The notes under the pieces: model-generated | What the model was told of the DNA's origin: nothing | The model's database searches: none | What the model saw: only the letters and a program-made list of their open reading frames with translations | Origin: Paenibacillus borealis | GTDB taxonomy: Bacteria; Bacillota; Bacilli; Paenibacillales; Paenibacillaceae | Length of the DNA stretch: 64,000 nt | NCBI RefSeq assembly: GCF_000758665.1 | Contig: NZ_CP009285.1 | Span: 1,054,001 to 1,118,000, forward strand | Direction of reading: 5' to 3' | Made by a program: the position numbers and the translations under genes | In this document: positions 10,877-19,340 of the stretch, piece after piece | Layout: each line of letters starts with the position of its first letter | Position numbering within the stretch: the stretch's first letter is position 1

Positions 10877-11006
10877 GCTTCATATTCTCCTGCCCGGTCC
10901 TGGCTGTGTGCTGCACTTCCTGCTGCACCAGCCGGGATTATTACTGTCCTGAAAGGATATACAGTTGTCCATCCAGAATAGTAAATGTAAAAAGGAGGAA
11001 ATTAAT

Positions 11007-11366
11007 ATGGAAGCTAGAGAGTTGCTGGCAGAGCATATCTGCGATCTTGAGGAACAGCTGCTGAGCAATGAAGTGCGTACGAATCCTGAAGCGGTGTCGC
11101 TGCTGATCGCAGATGAATACACTGAATTCGGAAGTTCAGGCAGGGTGTGGCGGAAGCAGGATCAGGTTGGCGAAGGGGGAGCGGGTGAGGTACGGATGAC
11201 CTTGAGTAACTTCGAACTCCATATGTTGTCTGAGGAGGCTGTACTTGCAACCTACCGGACCTTCAATGAAGATTCCGGCATTCACTGCCTGCGCAGCTCG
11301 GTCTGGAAGTTGCGCGATGGACGCTGGCAGATGTTTTTTCATCAGGGGACGCCTGTGAAGGGTTAA
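11007..11366 (+). CDS. DUF4440 / NTF2-like small protein
   Basis: 119 residues from the ATG at 11007, which has AAAGGAGG 8 bp upstream; a longer frame from 10965 lacks such a site. The sequence (LLADEYTEFGSSGRVW, then TYRTFNEDSG, then SSVWKLRDGRWQMFFHQGTP) has the order and C-terminal W-(K/R)-x(3-5)-W-x-(M/I)-x-F-H-Q-G-T-P signature of SnoaL-like DUF4440 proteins of the NTF2 fold. These are small soluble proteins; most have no assigned substrate. Confidence 0.8.
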   Translation: MEARELLAEHICDLEEQLLSNEVRTNPEAVSLLIADEYTEFGSSGRVWRKQDQVGEGGAGEVRMTLSNFELHMLSEEAVLATYRTFNEDSGIHCLRSSVWKLRDGRWQMFFHQGTPVKG

Positions 11367-11403
11367 CACGCCTACATAGAAATTTATATCAGGAGGAAGA
11401 TTT

Positions 11404-11556
11404 ATGTTTGTATACAAATTTGTGCGGAGTGCCTGGCATTTAGTTGTATTTCCTGCAGTTAAAAGCGGCGGAAGACCGGAGTTTGTCGGGTTAACTGTAT
11501 TCTGTACAATTAAAAATAGGGGTAAGCCCTCTTATATGAAATATGAGGACTTTTAA
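11404..11556 (+). pseudogene. Short ORF with a strong RBS, probably truncated by a repeat element
   Basis: A 50-codon frame starts at an ATG preceded by AGGAGGAAGATTT, a very good ribosome site, 38 bp after the DUF4440 gene. Only the first 12 codons (MFVYKFVRSAWH) lie outside the four-palindrome repeat that begins at 11440; the rest of the frame is repeat sequence. The simplest reading is a second gene of the DUF4440 operon cut off by insertion of the repeat. It could also be a chance frame. Confidence 0.3.
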
Positions 11557-11626
11557 TTGTAGAAAATACAACTAAAACCTTCGCAGCGCAATAATCGCTC
11601 GTTTTAGTTGTACAAAATACAGTTAG
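11440..11626. repeat. Four-palindrome intergenic element, family 1, copy 1
   Basis: Four 23-bp imperfect palindromes of the form TTARYTGTA, 5 bases, TRCARYTAR lie at 11440-11462, 11491-11513, 11553-11575 and 11604-11626. Start-to-start distances are 51, 62 and 51 bp. The whole module is roughly symmetric about its centre. A second copy with identical spacing is at 25297-25483. It lies between the convergent DUF4440 and spermidine-synthase-like genes and codes for nothing recognisable. Confidence 0.85.
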
Positions 11627-11659
11627 AGCTAGGGCGGCGCGGGTCCGGTCATAGGCCAC

Positions 11660-12403
11660 CTACCTGCGGTCCCGGATCACATGCCCAAGCTCCGGCGTAA
11701 TTTCGCTGAATCCGGCCATATGGCGCGACTGATAGGTAATCGGCCGGCTGCTGCCAACCATAATAATATTGCAGAGATCGGCGTTGCCTTCTGCCGGGAG
11801 GGCGAAGGTCCTGGTATGTGGATACACCTCGCTGAGCGTCGTGTGGATCGCACCGATCAGCCGGTCGTTATCACTGCGGCCCATCAGGTTCATGATAATC
11901 GCGCCTTGTCCATGCAGCTTATCCCGGGTAAGCCCGAAGAACTCCAGCGAGGTGAAATGCGCCGGCGTTCCGGCAGCGGTGAAGGCATCCAGCAGAATGT
12001 AATCATAGCTCCGGTCTGCTTCATCCTCGAGCAGGCTGCGGCCGTCGCCGATCAGGACATTGTCCTGATTGTAACCAAAGCGGGTTCGGCTGTATTCCAC
12101 AACCTGCGCATTGACCTCAGCGACCTTAAAGCGCTTATCCGCAAAATACCCGGCAATCGTTCCAATCCCGTGCCCGATCAGGAACACATCCTCGAAATAA
12201 GGATCGCCCGCCTCCATCAGATGAATCATTGCCCGCGGATATTCAAAGACAACCCGGCGCGGATGGTCAAGATCCAGCGCGCCTTGAATCGCTTCGCCCG
12301 AGAACTGCAGCACACGGAACCGTCCGCTTTCGCCATACAGCTCGGTTGTATCATATACCTCGATTTCCTGAGAGTCATGTGTAGTTCGGGACAGCGGATG
12401 CAA
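11660..12403 (-). CDS. Spermidine synthase-like (SAM/dcSAM-binding fold) protein
   Basis: 247 residues if started at the TTG at 12403. This TTG has AAGGAG 9 bp upstream, placed just after the response regulator stop at 12417. In-frame ATGs further upstream lie inside the regulator gene and lack a ribosome site. The glycine loop (FLIGHGIGTIAGYF), the acidic residue after the next strand (VAEVNAQVVEYSR) and DYILLDAFTAAGTPAHF follow the spermidine synthase pattern. The classic GGGDG is changed to GHGIG, so aminopropyl transfer is uncertain. It is the last gene of the importer/two-component operon. Confidence 0.75.
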   Translation of the reverse strand: MHPLSRTTHDSQEIEVYDTTELYGESGRFRVLQFSGEAIQGALDLDHPRRVVFEYPRAMIHLMEAGDPYFEDVFLIGHGIGTIAGYFADKRFKVAEVNAQVVEYSRTRFGYNQDNVLIGDGRSLLEDEADRSYDYILLDAFTAAGTPAHFTSLEFFGLTRDKLHGQGAIIMNLMGRSDNDRLIGAIHTTLSEVYPHTRTFALPAEGNADLCNIIMVGSSRPITYQSRHMAGFSEITPELGHVIRDRR

Positions 12404-12416
12404 GTGATCAGACTCC

Positions 12417-13913
12417 TTATACAGATGAGATTCGTTTATATTCATTCGGCGTGACGCCGACAACCTTTTTGAACAGTTTATTGAAATAGGCGGGGTCAGG
12501 GTAGCCGACTTCCGTACCGATCTCATGGATTTTGAGGTCCGGGGCATTCTTCAGCAGCTGCTTGGCCTTGCGGATGCGGATTTCAATTATATAATCAGTC
12601 AGCGTAAGGCCGGTCTCCTGCTTGAACAGCTTGCTCAAATAGCTTGGCGTAAGGTATACCATCCCCGCAAGGGTGTTCAGATCTGCGTGCTGGTTGTAGT
12701 TGGCTGAGATCCAGCGCTTGATGGTCTCGACGGCGGTACCGGACATCTCCAGCCGGTGGGCACGGATACTGCTTAAGGCAGACGACAAGGAGGAAGCGAA
12801 CAGCTTTTCCATATCTGCAAAAGCCAAACAGGTCTCCAGCTGTGCCTCCAGCGCCATAGTTAATCCGTTCCGGCAGACCGCTTCGAACTCCTGCACTTCC
12901 TTGCGGGCAAGCTCCTCAATCTCCCGGGACATGCGGAGAATCTGTTCGGGATAAGCGCACTGCGACGCAAGCTCCGAGAACAGCTTATGAATTCCTGCCA
13001 GAACACCCTCGACATTCAGAATCTGTAAGTCATGGACCAGCGGTTCACGATAAGGCGCAAAAAGCTCAGGCACTGCCTTATCCGGCAGGATGAGCTCTTC
13101 AATAGTAACATAATGCAGCGGCCGGGATTGGTAAATTCCGCAGTCACAGGCATGTCTGGCTTCCAGATAAGCGGTTCTGAGCCTGGCTGCATCCGTGTAG
13201 GAGCGGCTTATGCCCACATGCAGGATATGTCCTGCACTGGCAGCCTGCAGATATCCGCGGATTTCGCTTAATGCAGTGGAATCCAGCGGCTGCGCAGAAT
13301 ACCAGATCCAGACCTGCAGACTCTGGCGGAGTTCCAGCGCATCGAACCCGTAATCCTTCTCTTGCCGCAGACTGTCTGTACAGGAGCAGACGGTTTCAGG
13401 CGAGTCTCCTTTGAGGACAAACACCGAGTAATAAGGCTGGGGCAAAATAAGGCCGCCGGTCAGCACAGCGGAAGGCTCTTCGATATGAAGCATGGAGAGC
13501 AGTATCCCGGAGCGGTGCCGTGCTTCCTTCTCACGCAGCAGCGTGCGTTCCTGATCCAGGCTGTAGAGCACGTCGAACAGCTGCTCTTTATTGATCGGCT
13601 TCAGCAGATAATCCACTGCCGAGCTGCGGATGGCTTCCCGGGCATAATCAAATTCAACGAATCCGCTCATCAGCAGGGAACGGATATGGGGATGACTGGC
13701 TTTGAGCAGACGGATCAGCTCAAGCCCGCCAATCTGCGGCATGCGGATATCGGTAATCAGGACATCGAACTGAAGGGCAGGCAGCTCATCCAGCAGCTGT
13801 TTGCCGTCAGGATAGGTGCGGATGACGGCGAATTCGCTGCTCTCCTTGCTGATCATCCGGGCCAGCCCTTTGCGGATCAGGACTTCATCATCTACGATTA
13901 CAATACGCAGCAA
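12417..13913 (-). CDS. YesN-type response regulator with AraC output domain
   Basis: 498 residues. The receiver domain at 1-120 has the acidic pair (IVDDE), phosphoacceptor Asp55 (VLITDIRMP) and conserved Lys (LLKPI). A middle region follows, and a C-terminal AraC helix-turn-helix occupies about 395-498 (LNTLAGMVYLTPSYLSKLFK ... VGYPDPAYFNKLFKKVVG). The start is TTG with AAAGGGGAT about 8 bp upstream. It lies 50 bp downstream of the cognate kinase gene at 13964 and should act as its partner, controlling the importer genes of the same operon. Confidence 0.92.
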   Translation of the reverse strand: MLRIVIVDDEVLIRKGLARMISKESSEFAVIRTYPDGKQLLDELPALQFDVLITDIRMPQIGGLELIRLLKASHPHIRSLLMSGFVEFDYAREAIRSSAVDYLLKPINKEQLFDVLYSLDQERTLLREKEARHRSGILLSMLHIEEPSAVLTGGLILPQPYYSVFVLKGDSPETVCSCTDSLRQEKDYGFDALELRQSLQVWIWYSAQPLDSTALSEIRGYLQAASAGHILHVGISRSYTDAARLRTAYLEARHACDCGIYQSRPLHYVTIEELILPDKAVPELFAPYREPLVHDLQILNVEGVLAGIHKLFSELASQCAYPEQILRMSREIEELARKEVQEFEAVCRNGLTMALEAQLETCLAFADMEKLFASSLSSALSSIRAHRLEMSGTAVETIKRWISANYNQHADLNTLAGMVYLTPSYLSKLFKQETGLTLTDYIIEIRIRKAKQLLKNAPDLKIHEIGTEVGYPDPAYFNKLFKKVVGVTPNEYKRISSV

Positions 13914-13963
13914 TCCGGATATCCCCTTTCTGGAACATAATGTGCAGGTTGCCCTGTTTCCGG

Positions 13964-15775
13964 TTAATCTTCAATACGGTGGGAGAGATTCTCGATTCTT
14001 AGAATAACACGGGTGCCTTGGCCGGCTTCGCTCTCTACACGCAGTCCAAACGGGCTGCCGTAGTCCAGTCGGAGCCGTTCGTTCACATTCCGCAGGCCGA
14101 TGCCGAATTTCTCGCCGTCAGCTCCGCCGGTCAGGGTGTTGTTCAGCGCCCGAAGCGTATCCTCATCCATACCGACACCATCATCCTCCACGCAAAATAC
14201 AGCTTTGCCCCTCTCTGCCCAGCCGGTGATGCGGATGGAGCCCGGGCCTTCCTTGGGCTCCAGGCCGTGAAAGACGGCGTTCTCGACGATCGGCTGGAAG
14301 ACCAGCTTAATGACCGGGAAGCTCAGCAGAGCATCCGGCACGTCAATCTTCAAGCTGAACTTGTCCGGGAAACGGATTTGCAGCATATCCAGATAATTGC
14401 GGGTGTGATCGAGTTCCTGCCCGATGGTGACCATCTCCTCGCTGCGGACAATCCCGTAACGCATCTGCATCCCCAGCAGGTACGTCAGCTTCGCCACCCG
14501 GGGATCATCACTGCCTTCAGCCAGCATGCGGATGGATTCAAGCGTGTTATAGATGAAATGCGGATTGATCTGGTTCTGCAAGGCCCGCATATCGGCTTTT
14601 TGCTTGCGTTTCTCCGTCAGCTTCACTTCCTGCAGCAGGTCCTTCACACGGATGATCATCCGGTTGAAGTGGCTGCCCAGCATTCCGATCTCATCATTGT
14701 ACCGGGGATGCAGCCATACCTCCAGATTGCCATGCTGCACCTGCTTCATCAGGCGGACCATGGATTTCAGCGGCTTCGTCAGGGCATGGGAGATGAAGGT
14801 GGCTACGATCAGGGCGAAGGCGATAATCGCCAGAGTGGTCAGCACCTGCGCGTTACGGGTTTTCTCCACCGGTGACAGGATGCGCTCCAGCGGGATAGAA
14901 ACCATTGTAGTCCAGCCGGTCTTGGCCGATACGGTATATACCGCGAGATATTCCTTGCCGTCCAGAGTGAGCTGGAAATGGCCATCGGGCCCGCTCACCT
15001 GTTGCAGGAACTTGTCTGTATGCTTCTCCAGCATGCCGGAGCCACCACCTGAATCATCCGGGCTGGCGTACATCATTTCGCCCTTGTCATCAACAATCAG
15101 AGTACTCCCCTGGGTGACTGCATTGACCGGATCAACGATGCCCTTGAACAGGCTGATATTGATATCGAATACAATGATGCCGATCTTCTGCAGCGAGCTG
15201 ACCGAACTGACGGTACGCAGAATGCTGAATACCTCCCGGTGATCCCCCGCATTTACACGGATCATATGCCTGCCCTGCACTATGGGAGCAACGCCCGACT
15301 CGGTGAGACTCTGCCACTGCGCCAGACGCTCTTCCGGGAACAGCTCGCTGATGCCCGAGCTTTTGTCATAATAGACGGAGCCGTATTTATCCACCAGGTA
15401 TACGGCAACAATCTCTTCTTTCGTATGGTTCAAATAGCTTAGGAACATCGACATGCCCGTATTTTTTTCCCAATCGGTCTGCTCCTGCTCCAGATAGAAC
15501 TGGACATCGGTATTGTAGAGCGGGAGCGCAGTATACCTCTTCAGGTCAGCTACATAACGGTCAATGGTATCGGAGGCACTGTCTGCCATCTGTCCGGCGC
15601 TTGCTGTTGCGTTGACCAGGACGGAATTGAAGGTGGAACGGGAGGAGAGATAACTGACATAAGTGATCGGCATGGATATCAGAAAAATAAACACGACAAT
15701 CAGCTTGCGCTCCATAGGCAGATTGGCCAGGAACAGCCAAAGGGTACGCGGAAATCGCCGGATATAGGATACCAC
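13964..15775 (-). CDS. YesM-type sensor histidine kinase
   Basis: 603 residues. Membrane helices at about 24-44 and 300-323 flank an extracellular dCache-like sensor. HAMP follows, then the His_kinase domain with phosphoacceptor His406 in NPHFIYNTLESIRML, and a C-terminal ATPase domain (VVENAVFHGLEP, EDDGVGMDED, GIGLRNVNERLRL). The start is GTG with AAAGGA 9 bp upstream. It sits 25 bp after the permease gene and upstream of the YesN-type regulator; kinases of this kind sense sugars or binding proteins and induce the linked importer. Confidence 0.93.
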   Translation of the reverse strand: MVSYIRRFPRTLWLFLANLPMERKLIVVFIFLISMPITYVSYLSSRSTFNSVLVNATASAGQMADSASDTIDRYVADLKRYTALPLYNTDVQFYLEQEQTDWEKNTGMSMFLSYLNHTKEEIVAVYLVDKYGSVYYDKSSGISELFPEERLAQWQSLTESGVAPIVQGRHMIRVNAGDHREVFSILRTVSSVSSLQKIGIIVFDINISLFKGIVDPVNAVTQGSTLIVDDKGEMMYASPDDSGGGSGMLEKHTDKFLQQVSGPDGHFQLTLDGKEYLAVYTVSAKTGWTTMVSIPLERILSPVEKTRNAQVLTTLAIIAFALIVATFISHALTKPLKSMVRLMKQVQHGNLEVWLHPRYNDEIGMLGSHFNRMIIRVKDLLQEVKLTEKRKQKADMRALQNQINPHFIYNTLESIRMLAEGSDDPRVAKLTYLLGMQMRYGIVRSEEMVTIGQELDHTRNYLDMLQIRFPDKFSLKIDVPDALLSFPVIKLVFQPIVENAVFHGLEPKEGPGSIRITGWAERGKAVFCVEDDGVGMDEDTLRALNNTLTGGADGEKFGIGLRNVNERLRLDYGSPFGLRVESEAGQGTRVILRIENLSHRIED

Positions 15776-15800
15776 TGTTGTTGTTCCTTTCCGTACACCC

Positions 15801-16634
15801 CTATTTCACCGCGCCGTTCGTTACGCCTTCAAAGATATAACGCTGCAGGAAGAAGTAGAGGATGACCGTCGGCAGCAGGATCAGCAGGATCGCCGCACAG
15901 ATCAGGTTCCACTCGCCTGAATTAACCCCTTGAAAACGCATGAGGATGGTCGTTACAACACCCAGGCTCTGCTTGGGCATATAGAGGTAAGGGATGTACA
16001 TGTCATTATAAATGCTGATCGTCTTCAGGATGACGAGGGTGGCCGTCGCCGGTGTAAGCAGCGGGAAGATGATCGAGCGGTAGATTTTGAACAGGGAAGC
16101 GCCTTCAACCATGGCATTCTCGTCGAGATCAAAAGGAATATTGCGGATGAACTGTAAATAGAGAATGATCTGGATCACATCGGCCCCGATATAGAGCACA
16201 ATGGGAGCGCCGAGCGTGTTGTAGAGCCCCATATTTTTGATGATGCCGAAGGTTGCGACCTGGGTGGTGATGCTCGGAATGATGGTGGCCACGAGATAGG
16301 CACCGAACACAACCGGCTTCAGCTTAAAAGAGAAGCGGCCCAGTACATATGCCACCATTGTGCCAAACAGAATGTTCAGGGTCAATGTAATTATAATAAT
16401 GACGAGTACATTGCCGAAGCCGCTGAGCAGCCCGCCGCGCTGGAAGACAGCGATGAAGTTGTCGAAGTTAAGGAAGCTGTGCGGCAGAGCCATAGAGCTG
16501 CTGCTGTTGAACTCATCCGTGGATTTGAACGCGTTGACGATAACGACATACGGCGGGAACAGCACTACGAATACGCCGATGAGCAGCGTGAAATATTTGA
16601 ACAGGTCTTTGAAGCGCAATTTGGAATGTTCCAT
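15801..16634 (-). CDS. Carbohydrate ABC transporter permease (MalG/LacG type)
   Basis: 277 residues with six membrane helices and the EAA loop (ENAMVEGASLFKIYRSIIFP), which contacts the ATPase. It is the CUT1-family second permease, 2 bp downstream of its partner at 16637. GGAGGAG precedes the ATG. No ATPase gene is in this operon, so a shared MsmX-like ATPase encoded elsewhere is expected. Confidence 0.93.
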   Translation of the reverse strand: MEHSKLRFKDLFKYFTLLIGVFVVLFPPYVVIVNAFKSTDEFNSSSSMALPHSFLNFDNFIAVFQRGGLLSGFGNVLVIIIITLTLNILFGTMVAYVLGRFSFKLKPVVFGAYLVATIIPSITTQVATFGIIKNMGLYNTLGAPIVLYIGADVIQIILYLQFIRNIPFDLDENAMVEGASLFKIYRSIIFPLLTPATATLVILKTISIYNDMYIPYLYMPKQSLGVVTTILMRFQGVNSGEWNLICAAILLILLPTVILYFFLQRYIFEGVTNGAVK

Positions 16635-16636
16635 GG

Positions 16637-17530
16637 CTACTTATCTCCTCCCCGGCTAAGAACCAGCTGTTGAATCAGCAGTACGATGACCACAAAGAAG
16701 AGCAGGATAACGCTCATGGCCGAGGCCAGGCCGTAATTGTTGAAGGCAAACGCCGTGTCAACCACGCGCTGGACATAAGTCTGGCTGGCGCCTGCAGGAC
16801 CGCCTTTGGTGAGTACGAACGGAAGGTCGAAGACTTCGAGTGCGCCGGTCACGGTCAGGAACAGATTGAGCTGAATGACGGCTTTCATATTCGGCAGCGT
16901 AATTCTCCAGAGGGTCTGCATCGAGTTCGCGCCGTCAATCTTGGCAGCTTCATAAATATCACGCGGAATGGCCTGCAGGGAAGCGATGTAAATGACCATA
17001 TTGTAGCCCATGAACCGCCAGAAGCCGGTGGAAGCGAGCGCGTAGTTCACCAGTCCTTCAGTGCCGAGCCAGCTGGTCTGTCCAAGGCCGGTCAGGCCGA
17101 TGCTGTTCAGGAACAGATTCAGTGAACCGTTGGTAGTGTCGAAGACATAACCGAACATGAAGGCGACGGCGACACCGTTCATAATGTAAGGCAGGAAGAG
17201 CATGATGCGAAAAGCATTCCGGCCCCGCAGCTTGCTGTTCAGCACAACGGCGAAGTAGATGGCTACTATATTCTGAACGAGACCCATGACGAAGTAGGCG
17301 AAGTTATGGGTGAATACTTTGAAAATATCGGGAGTGTTAAACACCTCGCGGTAATTATCGAGGCCGACCCAAGGCTTCTCGGGGCTGTAGCCATCCCAGT
17401 TGGTGAAGCTGTAATAGACCAGCTTCAGCGCCGGATAATAAGTGAATGTGGCGAGGAGGATCAGCGGGATCAGCAGAAAGGAGACTATGATAATAGTTTT
17501 CTGCTTGTTATAAGACAGTGTTCCGAACAT
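16637..17530 (-). CDS. Carbohydrate ABC transporter permease (MalF/LacF type)
   Basis: 297 residues with six membrane helices and the EAA loop (YEAAKIDGANSMQTLWRITL), followed by PFVLTKGGPAGAS, the usual CUT1 signature. It pairs with the permease at 15801 to form the membrane channel for the solute bound by the lipoprotein at 17697. A 166-bp gap with two hairpins separates it from the binding-protein gene. Confidence 0.93.
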   Translation of the reverse strand: MFGTLSYNKQKTIIIVSFLLIPLILLATFTYYPALKLVYYSFTNWDGYSPEKPWVGLDNYREVFNTPDIFKVFTHNFAYFVMGLVQNIVAIYFAVVLNSKLRGRNAFRIMLFLPYIMNGVAVAFMFGYVFDTTNGSLNLFLNSIGLTGLGQTSWLGTEGLVNYALASTGFWRFMGYNMVIYIASLQAIPRDIYEAAKIDGANSMQTLWRITLPNMKAVIQLNLFLTVTGALEVFDLPFVLTKGGPAGASQTYVQRVVDTAFAFNNYGLASAMSVILLFFVVIVLLIQQLVLSRGGDK

Positions 17531-17574
17531 CGCATACCCTTCTTTCCTGTGAGCTTAAGTGAGAATGACGACAA

Positions 17575-17605
17575 AAGGGATTATCCATGAAGGCGATAAT
17601 CCCTT
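17575..17605 (-). terminator. Intercistronic hairpin (leaky terminator) between binding protein and permeases
   Basis: A perfect 11-bp stem (AAGGGATTATC / GATAATCCCTT) with a 9-base loop is followed on the minus strand by TTTTGT. A second hairpin (AGC-CCAC / GTGG-GCT) is at 17676-17694, right after the binding-protein stop. Such hairpins usually let the binding protein be made in excess over the permeases, by partial termination or by protecting the upstream mRNA. Confidence 0.7.
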
Positions 17606-17696
17606 GTGCGCCTGAAGTTTAGTGCATCTGGCTGCTAGTGCAGCAGGGTAAATCATTTTTTACCTTGAAGCTAAAGCTCCACTTTGTGGGGCTGTT

Positions 17697-19049
17697 TTAG
17701 TAGCCGAGGTCCTTCTTGGCTTTGGCCCAGGCTTTGTTCCATTTGTCGAAGACGGTCTGCGGATCCTTGGCCAGGACGAACTCTTGAACCATAGCCGGCA
17801 GGTCGAGCTGTGCTTTGTTGGTGATTTCAGTAACCTGTGCGTTATCTACAGTACCTTCCTGCAGGACTACGCCAGTCGACTGGAATTCCTTAAGCTGAGT
17901 CAGCTTGGATTCTTTGCCTTTGAGCGGGGAGATGAAGCCGGCGAAGTCCTCATATCCGGATTCTTCGATCATCCATTTCACGAAGGCTTTGGCAGCATCG
18001 ACATTCTTGCTGTTCTTAGCCACAGCATAGAAGAAGTCAGGGCTGAGCGGAGCAGTCAGTGTACCTGAGTTATCATAAGGAAGCGGGAAGAAGCCTACGT
18101 TGTCGGAAGTGGTGCCCGCACCAATCACCTGATTGATGACCCAGTTACCCAGGAAATACATGGCGAATTTACCCGATGCGATGTCTTTCTTGGATTGCTC
18201 CCAGTTGGTGGAGTTGATGTCTTTTTCCAGATAGCCTTTTTCATTCAGCTCTCTGAGCAGGCTGAGCGCTTTACCGTAACCATTGTCCATTGTGAACGGA
18301 GCTTCTTGAGTCAGCTTCTCATTAGGGAAGTCAGGGTTACCGGCAATCACGCGGGGAACGGCGTATACCCAGTCATTAAGCGGCCATTTGTCTTTGAAGT
18401 TGGAGGCGAGAGGAACGACACCTTTGGCTTTGAGCTTCTCGCAGGCAGCCAGGAATTCATCCCATGTCTTCGGAACCTCGGTGATTCCGGCATCGGCGAA
18501 GGCTTTCTTGTTATATACAATCCCCGAAGTGGAGTTACCGGTAGTGATTCCGTACAGCTGGCCGTCAAAGGATTTGAAATCTTTGAAGGTAAGCTGGTCA
18601 TTCAGGCCGAGATCATCGAGTGAGGCGAAATATTTAGGCAGGTCAGAGTTGGGAATGTTAGGGACGAACATCACGTCAGGCAGCTCGCCGCTGGCCATTC
18701 TGACTTTCGCCTGCTGGTTGTAGTCGGTCTGGGAAGCTTCGAATTCTACCTTGATGTTCGGATATTTCTCATTAAAGCGCTTAACATATTCGTCATACTC
18801 TTTGCCGATCATGTCGGTTCTGTTGGTCAGGAAGATGATTTTGCCGCTGATGTCAGCACCGCCTGCTGCTGCAGGTTCAGTGGTTGGTGCAGCTGTTGCA
18901 TCTCCGGCGGCAGTCTCAGGAGCGGTGGTTGCTGCGGGCTCATCAGTAGCCGTTGCTGCGTTGTTATTATTGTTAGAACCGCAGCCTGTCAGGGATAAAG
19001 AGAAGATCATGATAATAACAAAACATAACGAAAATAACTTATTTCTCAT
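17697..19049 (-). CDS. Extracellular solute-binding lipoprotein, family 1 (sugar ABC importer)
   Basis: 450 residues. The signal peptide ends in lipobox LTGC with Cys23 as lipid anchor, followed by an Asn/Ala/Thr-rich tether. The mature protein has the SBP_bac_1 pattern (ITGNSTSGIVYNKKAFADAG, TWDEFLAACEKLKAKGVVP, FAMYFLGNWV, AKAFVKWM). It is the first gene of the operon with the two permeases, kinase and regulator. AAGGGGA lies 7 bp before the ATG. The promoter is followed by a perfect cre site, so catabolite repression is expected. The ligand is unknown; the divergent beta-mannosidase suggests manno-oligosaccharides. Confidence 0.92.
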   Translation of the reverse strand: MRNKLFSLCFVIIMIFSLSLTGCGSNNNNNAATATDEPAATTAPETAAGDATAAPTTEPAAAGGADISGKIIFLTNRTDMIGKEYDEYVKRFNEKYPNIKVEFEASQTDYNQQAKVRMASGELPDVMFVPNIPNSDLPKYFASLDDLGLNDQLTFKDFKSFDGQLYGITTGNSTSGIVYNKKAFADAGITEVPKTWDEFLAACEKLKAKGVVPLASNFKDKWPLNDWVYAVPRVIAGNPDFPNEKLTQEAPFTMDNGYGKALSLLRELNEKGYLEKDINSTNWEQSKKDIASGKFAMYFLGNWVINQVIGAGTTSDNVGFFPLPYDNSGTLTAPLSPDFFYAVAKNSKNVDAAKAFVKWMIEESGYEDFAGFISPLKGKESKLTQLKEFQSTGVVLQEGTVDNAQVTEITNKAQLDLPAMVQEFVLAKDPQTVFDKWNKAWAKAKKDLGY

Positions 19050-19072
19050 TGTGTAGTCCCCTTTTCGTTTAT

Positions 19073-19086
19073 TGTTAGCGTTTACA
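19073..19086 (-). promoter_or_regulatory. cre site (CcpA operator)
   Basis: On the minus strand this reads TGTAAACGCTAACA, which fits the cre consensus TGWAANCGNTNWCA at every position. It lies 6 bp downstream of the proposed -10 box and 24 bp before the start codon of the binding-protein gene, where CcpA would block initiation or elongation. Confidence 0.8.
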
Positions 19087-19091
19087 TGATT

Positions 19092-19119
19092 ATTATAGCG
19101 CTAAAGTATCCAATGAGAA
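19092..19119 (-). promoter_or_regulatory. Promoter of the importer/two-component operon
   Basis: A perfect TATAAT -10 (19092-19097) with TTCTCA (19114-19119, four of six consensus bases) 16 bp upstream on the minus strand. The start of transcription would fall at the edge of the cre site. The weak -35 fits a promoter that needs the YesN-type activator. Confidence 0.55.
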
Positions 19120-19180
19120 ATGTATTCATTTATTATTTATTGTCTTTATTTGTTCTGTTTATAGGATTATAATTAAGTTA

Positions 19181-19209
19181 TTGCTAACAATAAAATAACA
19201 AAATACAAT
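19181..19209 (+). promoter_or_regulatory. Candidate promoter of beta-mannosidase gene
   Basis: TTGCTA, a 17-bp spacer, then TACAAT. The -35 overlaps a 16-bp palindrome (TTATTG, 4 bases, CAATAA; 19178-19193) that could be an operator. The predicted transcript would have a leader of about 125 bp. Confidence 0.45.
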
Positions 19210-19242
19210 GAGGGTAGCTAAAATGTAGGTTATTCAACTTAA

Positions 19243-19256
19243 TGCGTACGCTATCA
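19243..19256 (+). promoter_or_regulatory. cre-like site upstream of beta-mannosidase
   Basis: TGCGTACGCTATCA differs at one position from the relaxed consensus TGNNANCGNTNNCA. It lies about 30 bp downstream of the proposed promoter, within the leader. Plausible second CcpA site in this divergent region, but weaker than the one at 19073. Confidence 0.35.
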
Positions 19257-19340
19257 AATCTTAAGCGTATGCTTCCGATGCGAGTTTTGTACAAAGCAAT
19301 CTCAGGGAAGTGTACGCTCACAAAACTTTTAGGAGGACTT

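Noticed and set aside
14018..14875. 285-codon plus-strand frame
   Set aside because: Shadow of the YesM-type kinase gene on the opposite strand.
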